Part shown: positions 50,601 to 60,930 of the stretch, piece by piece
Layout of the letters: every line of letters starts with the position of its first letter
How positions within the stretch are numbered: the stretch's first letter is position 1
Assembly (NCBI GenBank): GCA_011009095.1
Contig: VTPC01000419.1
Span: 6,715 to 70,714, forward strand
Reading direction: 5' to 3'
Length of the DNA: 64,000 nt
From: Ignelater luminosus
Taxonomy: Eukaryota; Arthropoda; Insecta; Coleoptera; Elateridae
Translations under genes and position numbers: made by a program
The notes under the pieces: generated by a model
The model's input: the letters and a program-made list of their open reading frames with translations, nothing else
Database searches by the model: none
Told to the model about the DNA's origin: nothing

Positions 50601-50608
50601 ACATTCAT
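35244..50608 (-). CDS. Osiris family protein (DUF1676), gene B, three exons
   Basis: Joining 50489-50608, 44694-44997 and 35244-35605 on the minus strand gives 786 bp, 261 residues plus TAA, with no internal stop. Residues 1 to about 22 are a signal peptide. The two-cysteine motif CFRKDSISC is at 28-36, and the exon 2 part starts VFKATKAVVDSS. A hydrophobic Ala/Leu/Ile/Lys segment covers about 152-198, and the tail from 199 to 261 contains WDPYMYGDG but no Gly-rich tract and no clear AQxLAY motif. Donor and acceptor sites are consensus and phases agree (0, then 1). Introns are 5.49 kb and 9.09 kb and contain transposon debris and an assembly gap. An arthropod-type initiator TCAGT lies 17 bp before the ATG (50623-50627) without a TATA box. 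The protein resembles gene A most in the Cys motif and hydrophobic region. Paralogue number not assigned. Confidence 0.85.
35606..41640 (-). other. First part of intron 2 of Osiris gene B
   Basis: AT-rich, with no gene supported. A 92-codon hydrophobic frame at 36944-37222 (minus) and a T-rich patch at 39800-39990 that faintly resembles a LINE C terminus on the minus strand are too weak to call. Confidence 0.45.
41640..42900 (+). pseudogene. Decayed copy of a multicopy arthropod gene with PIN/FEN-like motifs and a Cys-rich tail
   Basis: Plus-strand frames, joined over two shifts, give in order MLAVDGLFLFRKVVW (41714), VIVMFDGY (about 41835), FVQVLEVAKNVDVLIVNTVF (about 42040), VIVSEDVDVLVVLLEL (about 42129) and TLYDTRAATFQGINELR with YHLF (about 42412). 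Then come RLPPTLDAAGNHSFR and a Cys-rich end, CSCKKGRTCRKSRLKC (about 42693-42740). I remember this as a family repeated in arthropod genomes and labelled uncharacterised or CXC-domain protein. The spacing of the acidic motifs (VDG, 40 residues to FDG, about 75 to VD, 23 to EDVD) resembles FEN1/PIN nucleases, where VDxS, FDGxxP, ExE and EDxDxL hold the metal-binding acids; that is my inference. It lies antisense inside intron 2 of Osiris gene B. Frameshifts and a stop before the tail make it dead. Confidence 0.55.
43217..43616. other. Assembly gap, 400 N
   Basis: A run of exactly 400 N inside intron 2 of Osiris gene B. Open frames drawn across it are artefacts. Confidence 0.99.
43617..44693 (-). 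other. Last stretch of intron 2, up to exon 2 of Osiris gene B
   Basis: AT-rich, nothing recognised apart from the donor of exon 2 at 44692-44693. Confidence 0.5.
44694..44997 (-). CDS. Osiris gene B, exon 2
   Basis: The acceptor TTTTTTGTTGTCAG precedes GTG TTT AAA (Val-Phe-Lys). It encodes 101 residues plus one base, containing KATKAVVDSSTIEIFKGIG, and ends TCGCAAG|GTAAGA, phase 1. Confidence 0.85.
44998..45958 (-). other. Intron 1 of Osiris gene B, portion beside exon 2
   Basis: AT-rich with the splice acceptor at its low-coordinate end. No gene seen. Confidence 0.5.
45959..47249 (+). mobile_element. mariner element with well-preserved terminal inverted repeats
   Basis: TA + CGAGGGCGGTTCAGTAAGTA at 45957-45978 and, inverted, TACTTATTGAACCGCCCTCG + TA at the right end (to 47251). 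About 31 bp of terminal repeat differ at three positions. The length of 1,291 bp is standard for mariner, and the TA target duplication is intact. It sits in intron 1 of Osiris gene B, opposite to the gene's direction. The family differs from the mariner at 9.6-10.8 kb. Confidence 0.93.
46138..47186 (+). pseudogene. mariner transposase, inactivated
   Basis: ATG at 46138 opens MEKEQYRSVIRFLFLDGKK. The paired DNA-binding helices and the WVPRLLT linker are intact (46138-46590). A frameshift near 46592 follows. In the first catalytic motif the codon after TVDET is TGA where Trp is expected (VDETWIHHY). The second Asp is in FHHDNAPAH (about 46880) and the third in SPDLAPCDFFLF, 34 residues apart (DD34D). 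A second shift lies near 46775 at a run of seven T. The C terminus GDYVKK and its TAA at 47184-47186 are normal. Only these few lesions separate it from an intact frame, so it is fairly young compared with other copies here. Confidence 0.93.
47265..47289. repeat. (TA)n microsatellite
   Basis: TATATG followed by nine or more TA units, just outside the mariner right end, ending in GCATC. Confidence 0.8.
47290..48739 (-). other. Intron 1 of Osiris gene B, middle part
   Basis: A GC-richer patch at about 47500-48180 has open frames on both strands (for example plus 47573-47872). Another plus frame, 48306-48539, contains ALYKLLHKIQSDFKVD. They look like repeat remnants, but I recognise no family. 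Confidence 0.35.
48740..48915 (+). pseudogene. Short piggyBac transposase remnant
   Basis: The plus strand reads TPEEIKTFFG (48742-48771) and, after a shift, NFHIVDYLGVPKRAMKTMN (about 48855-48912). These match the (E)(L/I)KxFxG...GNFHxxDNxxxPKR blocks of piggyBac transposases. The part between is disrupted and no catalytic Asp region is found downstream. Assignment rests on two short motifs in the right order and spacing. Confidence 0.4.
48916..50488 (-). other. Intron 1 of Osiris gene B, portion beside exon 1
   Basis: AT-rich with no recognisable gene. It ends at the exon 1 donor (50487-50488). Confidence 0.5.
50489..50608 (-). CDS. Osiris gene B, exon 1
   Basis: ATG at 50608; 40 codons covering the signal peptide and CFRKDSISC. 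The donor is ATGCAG|GTTAGAG, phase 0. Confidence 0.85.
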
Positions 50609-50639
50609 TGTGAAGCTTTTACACTGAATTTATTATTTA

Positions 50640-51834
50640 GTATGACAGTGCCGAAGGCTACCTTAGGATTTTAAACTTTACGGATAACGAAGTTACCGTT
50701 GTGTACAAGAAATGTTTTTGTCGAGTTTAGGGGAAATAAATAGAACAACAATATTAACATAGATACCTAAACTTGTATTTAATAATGAAACTTGTTTGCT
50801 GCGTTCGTCGTTTTATAAATTATTGCGTAATTTTGCTCGAGTTTAGAATTTATGATATAATTAAAACTTTGAAAAGCTTTTTGTTTATTACAAAATTTAC
50901 TGAAAGTGTTGTTCTGTTATTCTCTAATTGTAACAAATTTTAATGATTTCGTTTACACGTCTATCCTGTTTCAAATAAATCCTTTTAGAGAAGGCTAATA
51001 ATATACAAATTTTATGAAATTGTTTGAGGAAGAGATTTTATAATTATTGTTTTCTTTATATTATACAATTAATTTACTTTCCTTTTTTATATTATTAAAG
51101 GAAACTTTTTTGATAATAATAATGTAAACGTGGCGTTAATTGCGGTATATTCATCACAAAGTGCCGTTGAGTACTAATTTGATTCATTACGGCTTTGAAA
51201 TGAAAGTTAGATAACGAAGTTTTGAGTTTAGTACATGTTGTAGTCACCCTACGTACAAAAAATGTGGAAAGTCTTTTGCCACAGCTACAGTCAAAAATAA
51301 TTAATGTATACGAAAACAAACGTTTCCAAAGTGGAGTAATATGTTTTTTAAAAGTGTTTTTATTCCTTATAAACCTTTGCTGCTATTACGGGTAATCAAA
51401 ACCAAAATATTTAAATAAGTAGAAACCTTGTCGTAATAACACTGTAAAAAATTTTATTTTAAAATAGTAAACACCCTGCAGGTCCAGCACTAGGGTTTTG
51501 GCTGCCCCTGGGCAAAATGTATTCGGTTACCCTAGATTCTAATAGATCTAGATCTTACCATTTTGTCTGCTAGCCTATAACTAGAATTGCTGTCTAGTAG
51601 ACTATTCATTTTTAAAAGAAAACAAAAACTCCAGTAAACTGGCCCTTTGACTCGGCAGCTCTTATCCCATTTAACCGACTTCGTATCTCTTACCCTTTAC
51701 GAGACCCCAATGGTGAACATGGAATTTTGGACACACTTATCAGATCTTTTTCAACTGCATGTCCTCCAAGTTACGCACTCTGTGCGTCGAGGTCAAGAAA
51801 AATCCAAATAAATCATTCAGAAGGAGCTTAATAC
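50640..51834. other. AT-rich region upstream of Osiris gene B
   Basis: No TATA box is seen at the expected distance from the initiator. No coding motif. Confidence 0.45.
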
Positions 51835-52003
51835 ATCTGTATCTTCATTGATTTTATTGTCTTCTTCAATATATCAATAACGAAGTAGAAATTAGTCTTC
51901 GCAGCTTCTTCCCTTTCAATACTCAGTATATCAAGGTCGCTTAATTGATTTTGACCCATGGAGGCCCCAAATGATTTAAAATTAATTTTAATTTGCTGAA
52001 AAA

Positions 52004-52983
52004 TCTCTCGCAGCTAGCAATGGATACAGCAATTGTTAACCTTACTTGGATCGCTATACGAAGATTTGGAAATACGCTCTCATCTCCATATTGCACAACA
52101 AATTGCTAAACTTCTTCAGGTCTAGATATTTTAATGCTGGTCCGGCTTGTAAGCAACATTCTGAAGTCCAACATTTCTTCGTATAGTTGTTGACCATCAA
52201 CGTCGCGGTTGTAGAAATTTCCCAAATTTTCGCATTTCAGTTTTAAGACGTCACTGTCACTGCTGTGAGACAATCCTTCAACGTTAAGTAAAAACCCAAA
52301 CTTTTTGTCCGTTTCATGCAAACGAGTGAACCTACCAGCCATTTCCGCAGGAAGACGGTCAATTGTTCCCCTCATGACTCATGACGCTTCACGAGTCATT
52401 CTTCTCTTTCGTCTTGGTCATTTTTCAGTTTCAACATCTCAATCTTGACAGAGTCTAAATCCAACTTCTAGAGGTTCAGTTACCAAAGTTTCTCTTTCAT
52501 CGTGAAAATGATCTCTGAGAGCTTTCAAATCTGAGACAGTATCGTGGAAGTCCATTCTCGGGTCTTGCAGAATCTTTTGAACCCGTTCAGTAGGCATGAG
52601 TACTTTATCCCAAAACCCAGTCAGAAAATCGTGACTTCACATACGGTTATACAACTGTCTAGCTTCACTTCTTGGTTCATTAGTCTCATATGTATCCATC
52701 ATGACCTGGAGAACTTGAAGTATATCGTCAAGGTATTTATTTGTGGGTTTCACAGCTTCTACCCTTGCACTCCATCTTGTTATAGACTTCGACTTAAGAA
52801 CTGTAGGCACAGCGTTTTTGAGTTTTTCCCAGCGTTGAGTTGACAAGGAAAAAAGTACGTAGAGAGCTTGAATCGTCCCAAAAAATGTTACCATTATTGC
52901 GTCCTGTTTGGCTGCGTGTACACCAACCAAGTTGAGTGAGTGGTTATCACAGTTCACAAACCAGATGGTTCTTCTCATTTATT
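52004..52983. repeat. Internal tandem duplication of the hAT remnant, copy A
   Basis: Direct repeat of copy B, offset about 980 bp. Examples: CAGCTAGCAATGGATACAGC here against CAGCTAGCAATGAATACAGC there, and TTTCTCTTTCATCGTGAAAA identical in both. By eye roughly nine bases in ten agree. Confidence 0.8.
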
Positions 52984-54000
52984 CTCTCGCAGCTAGCAAT
53001 GAATACAGCAATTGTTAATCTTACTTGGTTCGCTATACGAAGATTTGGAAATACGTTCTCATCCTCATATTGCACAATAAATTGTAGAACTTTTTCGGAT
53101 CTCGATATTTTAATGCTAGTCTTGTTTGTAAGCAACATTCTGAAGTCCAGAATTTTTTCGTATAGTTGTTGACTATCATCATCGCAGTTGTAAAAATTTC
53201 CCAAATTTCGCATTTTAGTTTTAAGACGTCACTGTCACTGCTGTGAGACGATCTTTCAACGTCAAGTAGAAACCAAAACTTCTCGTAGGTTTTATGCAAA
53301 CGAGTGAACCTATCAGCCATTTCCGTAGGAAAACGGTCAGTTATTCCCTTCATGACTCTTTCAATTTCCTGTTTAGCTGGTAATCCGCCACGGTCGACGT
53401 TTCACGAGTCATTCTTTTCTTTCGTCTTGGACATTTTTCGGTTTCAACATCCCAGTCTTGACCAGGTCTAAATTCAACTTTTAGAGCTTCAGTTACCAAA
53501 GTTTCTCTTTCATCGTGAAAATGATCTCTGACAACCTTCAGATCTGAGGCAGCATTGTGAAAGTTTATGCTTGAATCTTGCAGTCTCTTTTGAACCCGTT
53601 CAGTAGGAATGAGTACTTTATCCCTAAAACCTAGTCAGAAAATTGTGACTTAACATACGGTTGTACAACTGTCTGTCTAGCTTCACTTCTTGGTTCATTA
53701 CTTTTATATGTACCGTCCATCATGATCTGGAGAACTTGAAGTATATCGTCAAGGTATTTATTTGTGGGCTTCACAGCTTCTACCCATGCACTTCATCTTG
53801 TTATAGATTTCGACTTAAGAATTGTAGTTTTTGAGTTTTCCCCAGCGTTGAGTTGACGAGGAACAAAAATACGTCGAGTGCTTGAATCGTTCCAAATAAT
53901 GTTACCATTATTGCGTTCTGTTTGGCTGCGTGTACACTAACCAAGTTGAGTGTATGGTTATCACAGTTAACAAGCACTGCCAGATGGTTCTTCTTATTTA
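52984..54000. repeat. Internal tandem duplication of the hAT remnant, copy B
   Basis: Begins at the CTCTCGCAGCTAGC junction and runs to CAGATGGTTCTTCTTATTTA. Beyond that, only copy B continues into the upstream transposase sequence. Small indels relative to copy A. Confidence 0.8.
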
Positions 54001-54339
54001 TTCTTTCCTGAACACCACTTTTGTTTCCAGCCATTACAGCAGCGTTATCATAGCACTGTGACCGACAATTCTGCAAGTCTATTTTATCCTTCTCTAACCT
54101 GTTCAAGATGGTCTCAACTAAGTTCTTAGCATTTTTTCTCCAGCAATGTCTCATCATTTCTTGTCACAATGCTTTCTTATTCTTAAATCGATGACACTAA
54201 TCAAATTCGTCAGTCTATCTCAATCATCTGGTCTTATTACATGCCAAAGATCGCATTCAATCTCAATGAGACCCAGACGATCTTTCCAGAAACCATCACG
54301 TAGTATTAAAAAAGGTTAAATCTTCGAGGTAGATGTTTC

Positions 54340-55515
54340 TAATTTATACTTACTAAGAAACATCTGTAAAATGTCCTTTACAGAAATTAAAGCACTACAA
54401 TACCTCAAAATTGCACATTTCTATTCTTGTATTTGGGGAAGACAGATTTATGTATTAGATTTTCTCTATGCTCTTAGAAGAAATTTGTGATAAACTTAAC
54501 GGTAAACGGTCTAAACTAAACTATATTTCTCTAAAGACGGTTGCATAATGACAAAGGCATATGCAACTGAAATAAGCATCCTATTTTTCAATACCATCAG
54601 AAAACCGTCCGAGGAATTCAGTTAACGCGTTTTAACCTACCTTACCATAAAAAAGTCTTTATATCCTATATCGTTGCAAATTAATTTTTAGAAATCAAAA
54701 CCAATTAAGAGCATTCATCGCACTCGAAAGAACTTTGAAAGAATTCAAGCTGTTAACAACAGGATGCTCTCGCCTTGCCGATCTGCTCAAGTAAAGCTGA
54801 ACCAAAGATCATCGACACAACCTATCAAATATCTACTTGCCAACCCCTTATAAGCCAATAAGTGTCCGTCTTCTGGCCAGTTCTACAACCGTAACCCGCA
54901 ACCTTAAACTTACTGAAGAAGCCGCAGATGAACCTCCTGCCAAGGCGCTTGCCGTCAACATCTCGAATGCCTTAAGTTGCAGCCAGGCGGTCCCTTGCCC
55001 TTAGATCATCTGGTCAGTTCAAGTCTCCATAAGCACCACAACTGATTCGACTGTATGCTTTAAATAACGCGAAAGGCGCGCCTGCACGTCTTTCCCACCT
55101 CGTCCTAGAACCCATCGGAAGTTTTAGCGCCCGGGCATGGAAGAACGCTAGGGGTTCTCAGCCCGAGCGACCATCAAGTAGACTAGAATCATCGCTTGGA
55201 AGATGTGTGTTCCGACGCAACTCCGGCCAAGAGTGCCGAATGAGAAACATGATGTTCCCACTGCCAGATATTTGGGGACAACTAAAACTATTACCCGCAT
55301 TGATGAACGTTACTATTGTCCTAGCATGTTCCAAATATTGAAAAATACTTCCGTAACTGTATATCCAGTCCTTGAAACCTGAAATGAGTATATAAGTTTA
55401 CTAAATAAGTTCAATCCTTTCTTGAACAACATTAAGCAATGCTTATTTAAGCTTCTAACAACTAGACTAAAATGTTAAGACTTTCACAATATCAGTCTAA
55501 CAATACTATTGCAAA
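54340..55515. other. Intergenic DNA with an unexplained GC-rich patch
   Basis: 54340-54700 is AT-rich and empty. About 54760-55265 is clearly GC-richer, with short open frames on both strands (for example a plus frame with ISVRLLASSTTVTRNLKLTE). None matches a family I know, so it may be an old repeat or a decayed gene. Confidence 0.4.
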
Positions 55516-55999
55516 TCCGGGAGAGTTTGACCACCGGGAAAGACCGACCAGTGCTACTAATTTAAGTTTGCCGTAAGAGAGCGCTCTCCATGTGCCTGTA
55601 AAAGATAGTTCACGACTAGTTTATGTTATTCATTGCTGGAATATGTACAACGAAGTAGTGTTGTCATTGAAATATTTGTTTTTAAGCTTTTGGGGGCCTG
55701 AGAATTGTTTTATCTATAAACGTTGATAATGATACTCGAGAATTTTTTTAAAAGTATTGACTTTCATTTGTTAGAATTTGCATGAAATTTGGTTAGGATT
55801 TCGAAACAAAAGTTTGCTTTAGTTTTGTAACAGCAAGGTGGTTGAGCTCTACCGGCAATTTGGTATAGTTCGACCTCGTTTGTATGGGAGAGTCTGGCCA
55901 TAATCAAAAATTGTTATTTAAAAGTAAGTTTGTATAACAAAATATACTAAAAGCTATCATCTTTTCAGATTAATTAAGACTGCCTACGGATTATAAACG

Positions 56000-57646
56000 G
56001 AAAAATGACATTCGAGCTAATAATGGAGCACCGAATCTCTGAAAAATACTATGGAGTATGAGAGTGAACGAAGCAAGTCGAAATTACGGAATTCCTAAAA
56101 CCACACTGAAGAATATAATTAAGAAGTCTGATGAAATAAATACAGTAGACGTTTTTAATAGAATTTAGATTTGGTTTGGCACATAGAAAAATTGCAAACG
56201 TTTGGGTTTGCTTCACACAGAGAATCTGTCCAGAAATGAGTTTTTCAAATGACCATGAGGCTAATATTAAACCACAGTTTTATTAAAGAAAAGGGGCAAA
56301 GTTGGTTATGATTGGTTAAATTCAGTTTTGCAACGACCGCCAACCCGATCTGTCTATTAGAAAAGCTAAAGGAATTTCTGTTGCTCAAGCTACTGACATG
56401 AATCAGGAGGCTGTATAACACAATCTTGCACTATTGGAAAAAATCCTTTTCGAAAATAACCTCCATGATAAACCTTCCAATATATACAACCTTGATGATA
56501 CCGGCTTGCAGTTCAACAACAGACCTACCCAAGTCTTAGCAGAAAAAGATGCAAGAATTTTTCTTTTTTACTTCTGGTGAAAAAGGCAAAACTATTTCAG
56601 TCATTGCATGCTGCAGTGTAGAGAGGATGTTTTTTTTTGCTATTTCATCTATTTATAGGTAAGGAAGGATGAGGTTTTGGATGGAATGTCACAGAAATCA
56701 GCATACGTTAATGCTACCATTTTTAATGATCGGCTTGTATCCCATTTTTTGCCTAGGAAACCAGCAGGCACAGTATTGCTAATTGCCAATAGTCATAAAT
56801 CGCACATAAACTCGGTTGAGATAATGGAATACTGTAAAGAGTGCGACATAATTTTGTTACTGTATTAGTTACAACTGCTCGATAGGTCATTTTCTAAATC
56901 ATTAAAAAACCACTACTATACGGCTTGCAGCAATCTTAAACACAAACCCAAATAGGAAATCAACGGGGTTAGAGTTTGGAAAGCGTTTTGGTTTCAGCTG
57001 GGACAAATCCGCAACTGTTGAAAATGGCAAGACCAGTTTTAGGGCCGCAGGTAATACCTAATGGTAAACATAATAATAATTAGTAATAGCAGTACCTATG
57101 TACCTAAAAATAACAATAATATTTTACGTATTTCAGAATTTAACCCGGATGCTATCCCGGACTACGCATATGTTGCTGTTCAAATGGAGCAAGATGCAAA
57201 ATCTAGTCCAGCGACCAGTTCGAACACAGCTGCCACAAATGGGTAGCCTTCACCTTTTTCACTTCGGCCCAGTGAAGCCCAGTCACGAAACAGCACATTA
57301 ATCGTCCTTCTACACTGCAGTGGGATGTTCACATTACTCAGACATTTCTACAGTTAAAGATGACCTTATATCAGGAAGATTACTTGATGAAGACATTTTG
57401 AGAGTTCTAAAAACAAGTGTAGTAGCGGTAACCAAGAAGCGCGGCAGACAGTTTGTCACCATACTGAATAGCTTATATTGTATTCCAACCCAAAAAGGAA
57501 AAACCAAGGCAAAAAGGAAAAATATTGTTTCCATCTCTAAAAAGAAAAAGTGTAAAATACGGTTAAACTATTATTCAGATTTGGGAAGGAATAGTCCAGT
57601 TTTAGCGGATAGCAATGTGTCATCAGAAGAATGGAATAAATACTAA
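56000..57646 (+). pseudogene. DDE_1-type (Tigger/pogo/jerky-like) transposase remnant
   Basis: A psq-type helix-turn-helix RVNEASRNYGIPKTTLKN lies near 56060-56115. The first catalytic Asp region is IYNLDDTGLQF (about 56486; the family has LDETG, so Glu is changed). The second is LLIANSHKSH (about 56780-56810), where the family has LLxDGHxSH, so the catalytic Asp is Asn. Then SVEIMEYCKECDIILL, LLDRSFSKSLK in place of QPLDxxxFxPLK, and FNPDAIPDYAYV (about 57139-57175). A Lys-rich C terminus ends at a stop near 57646. A GT-AG-like 86-bp block (57051-57136) between FRAA and FNPDAIP could be an intron. Stops and shifts elsewhere show it is inactive. Confidence 0.75.
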
Positions 57647-57839
57647 TGCAAAAAGCAAGAAAGGACGACTGAATCAAATGGTTGATATCATGAAAAATAC
57701 TAAAACTTTGGTAAGGCTGAAGGAAAAACCAAGTTAAAATTAGTTTTCTCCTCTCTTTTCGTTTACTTTTCCTAGGTCGATTTCACCTGTAGTGAGTGGT
57801 CGCTCTCACCTATGTACAGGGGACAGACTGATCTGCATC

Positions 57840-60800
57840 AATAATTTTTTTTACCGAAAAAATCAACCCCGGCGCATACAATAATAAACAGTGTTGCGAG
57901 AAATAGTGTGCAAAATAAAGAGATCAGTTCAAATTGTAATAATAAATTTACTATCGTGCATATTAATGCTCAGTCTGTTCGAAATAAAATAATAATTTTT
58001 GAAGATTTTGTAAATAACTTTAGAATAAAAATAGATGTACTGTGTGTAAGTGAACATCACATGCGACCTGGTGAACCAGAAAATTTTCTCCTTAAAAATT
58101 ATAAAGTTATAAGTCACTATACAAGATCAACCACTACAGGTGGGGGTGTTATAATACTTTGTAAAAATAAGATTTTATACAATCCTTTAGATAAAATTAG
58201 TGAACTGTCAATTGAAAAACATATTGAGATTACAGCAGTAAATTTTGTGCAGGAGGAAATTATTTGCGTTACAGTTTATCGGCCTCCAGCTGGGGATTTT
58301 GATGTATTTATGTATAAAATGAATGAATTGTTGACAATTTTAAATAATTTTAATTGTGAAGTCGTAATAAATGGAGATTTTAATATTAGATTCAATATCA
58401 AAGACAAAACTTATGTTAAATTTATAGATATAGTAAACTCTTATGGATTTGTGCATACTATTACCGAATCGACTAGACTTTCAAATTGCATTGACAATAT
58501 CTTAGTAAATTCTGGAAATTTTAGACAGTATAATACTTGGGTCGAGGATCCTGGATTATCGGATCATAAAGCTATATTTATTACCATTGAATGCAAACCT
58601 ACTTTCAAGGATGAAATCACCTCATATAGACCTTATACAGATGTAGGCAAATTTAGATTTTTTAAATTAATAGAAGCTATAAATTGGAATTTTGTAAATG
58701 AAATTCATGTTAACGTTAATACTAAATTTTCAAAATTTATTACCATCTTAATAGAATCGTTAAATTGTGCATTTCCTGTGGTTACACAAACAAATAAAAT
58801 AAAATCAAATCAAAAACTAACATGGTACACTATTAATTACGAAAAATGAAGGAGCATTTAAATTTTTTAAAGGAATTAAATAAGGATTTTCCCAACTTAA
58901 AACTAAATGAATTGATAAATAGTTTTCGTGTAAAATATAAAAAAGAGATGGAACGGGCAAAAAGTAACAAGTACGTTAAACAAATCCATGATAGCAATCA
59001 AAAGCCTAAAGTGTACTGGGATATAATTAATGAAAACAGAAGGGGTAAGATAGTCTCAAACAAGATTAGTTTTGATGTAAATGAATTAAATAATTTTTTT
59101 ATAAAACAACCGGAGAATGTATTGAATAGTCTTCCTGTAGTACAAAACACTTCCAGTCCAAATATTCAACAAACAAATGTTAAGTTTAGTATACAACCTG
59201 TATCAGAAAATAATATGCGTGATGCAATAAATAGATTAAAAAATAAAACTAGTCGTGATTATTACAATTTAAATGCAGTGTTAATTAAGTGTATTAAAAA
59301 CATAATCATACCACCGCTTACTAAAGTATTCAATGGTTGTATTGAAGAAGGTATATACCCCAATGCCTTAAAAATTTCCAAAGTTATACCCATACATAAA
59401 AAGGGATCGTTGAATGATATGAATAACTATAGACCAATTTCTCTTGTTCCCATTATACCTAAAATATTCGAAATGTTAATTAAAGATCAAGTTGTAGATT
59501 ATTTTGAAGCTAGTAAACTATTTTCTAATCAACAATTCGGCTTTCGTAAAAATAGGTTAGTAACCGAAGCTATAAATTGTCTTTTAGATTTTGTAGTTGA
59601 AGGTACGGAAAAGTGATCTTGGGTAGGGGCTTTGTATTGTGACCTACAGAAAGCTTTTGATTGCGTCAATCATGATACTCTGTTACAAAAATTACAGTTG
59701 TATAACTTTGATACCTCTAGTATTAAGCTATTTCAATCATATTTACAAAATCGCAAACAAAAAGTTTTTCTAAATAATACTTACTCGGAAGAAGGATTAT
59801 TAACTTGTGGAGTTCCACAAGGATCCGTATTGGGTCCTATCTTATTTGTTATATATATTAATGATTTACATACGACAATATTATCCGGTAAAGTAATTTT
59901 ATTTGCTGATGATACAACGTTCTTGCGATATCATCAAGATGAGAAGAATTTGTTTAATGAAATGAACATTCATCAATCTAAAATCGAAAATTGGCTAATA
60001 CAAAATTGTTTAAAATTAAATGTAAATAAAACAAAAAAATTAATCTTTTCACATCGAACGCTTGTAAATCATCAAAATGAAGATTCTGTGAAATTTCTAG
60101 GAGTATGGTTAGATCCAGTATTAAGTTGGGATAGTCATATTGAATATTTAGCCACAATTCTTTCAAGAAATTTATTTGTTCTACGTAACTTAACTCATAT
60201 TGTACCTACCCAAGTAGCTGTAACCGCATATTATGCTTTAATAAACGACCACATGGCTTATGCTGTTGTATGTTGGGGACATTCTACTCATGCTAATAGA
60301 ATCTTCAACCTGCAAAGAAAAGCTGTACGTATCATTACAAAAAAATCTTATGCCGATGATGTAAAACAAGATTTTATTAGTTTAAGCATATTAACATTTC
60401 CATCCCTTTATATTTTTAATTGCTTAATTCAAACTAAAAAATATTTAGACGATTATAATACACAAAATAATGTTCATAATTATAGTACAAGAGATAACTT
60501 TAAAATTTGTTTAGATTACTTGCGTCTTAATTCAAGTAGATATAGTAAAAATTATTATGGCCCATTGTTTCTCAATAAATTGCCTGTGAACATTGTAAAT
60601 TTGCCATTAAAATCGTTTAGAAATAAGATTAAAAGATATCTGATAAGTGAAGCCTTTTACTCAATTCAGGAATTTATGGATCATGAATTGAATTCCTGTA
60701 GCATAGGCATGTAAAATAAATACAGCCTTATTATCATATCAAGAGAGATCTGTGATATATTAGAAAAAAAAATTTACTCCGCTTTTTTAAAATTTATAAT

Positions 60801-60930
60801 TTGCATTATGTATTTTATTGTATTTATTTATTGTATTAAGTATTAGTGACTTGTTATTCTACACTGTATTAAACTTTATTGTATTATTGACTTGTGCAAA
60901 TACTCTGTATACTAGCATAAATGAATAAAT
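57840..60930 (+). mobile_element. CR1/Jockey-group LINE, nearly intact ORF2, inserted in the Tigger element
   Basis: Contains endonuclease and reverse transcriptase in one ORF2 (next entry) and an AT-rich 3' region ending in AATAAATGAATAAATGAC near 60905-60935. No ORF1 is present and the 5' boundary is unclear (frame closes at a stop about 57845), so it is 5'-truncated. I could not settle the target-site duplication. Confidence 0.75.
57908..60714 (+). pseudogene. LINE ORF2: AP-like endonuclease and reverse transcriptase, one frameshift and one stop
   Basis: Endonuclease motifs in order: HINAQSVRNK, SEHHMRPGE, GGGVIIL, VYRPPAGD, INGDFNI and SDHKAIF (57957-58585), complete as in active EEP nucleases. 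After a -1 shift at 58846-58849, in a run of five A (GAAAAATGAAGG), come the linker and RT motifs: IPIHKKGS...NYRPISL, QQFGFRK, YCDLQKAFD (motif A), GVPQGSVLGPILF (motif B), LFADDTT (motif C, both Asp present), KLNVNKTK (D) and VKFLGVWLD (E). A single in-frame TGA (59614-59616) lies just before motif A. The C-terminal part (HNYSTRDN, LFLNKLP, FRNKIKRYLI...FYSIQEF) is typical of CR1/Daphne/Crack-type LINEs. No RNase H follows. Only two lesions, so it is among the youngest elements here. Confidence 0.9.

Larger units (their letters stand above)
51835..54330 (-). pseudogene. hAT-type transposase (ZMYM1/DUF4371-like) with internal duplication
   Basis: The minus strand gives CRSQCYDNAAVMAGNKSGVQ (about 54010-54070, matching the CRGQxYDNAxxMAG motif), then NCDNHTLNLVSVHAAK (hAT: xCxxHxLNLV). 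Next comes a middle part with RWSARVEAVK, then VFPNLRIANQVRLTIAV with ASCER, and in the terminal copy SIASCERFFSKLKLILNHL plus LSDLDILSIERE, the hAT dimerisation domain. The N-terminal THAP/BED-type zinc finger region is absent. The middle of the gene is present twice in tandem, so the order is N-mid-mid-C. Many shifts and stops; dead. Confidence 0.75.
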
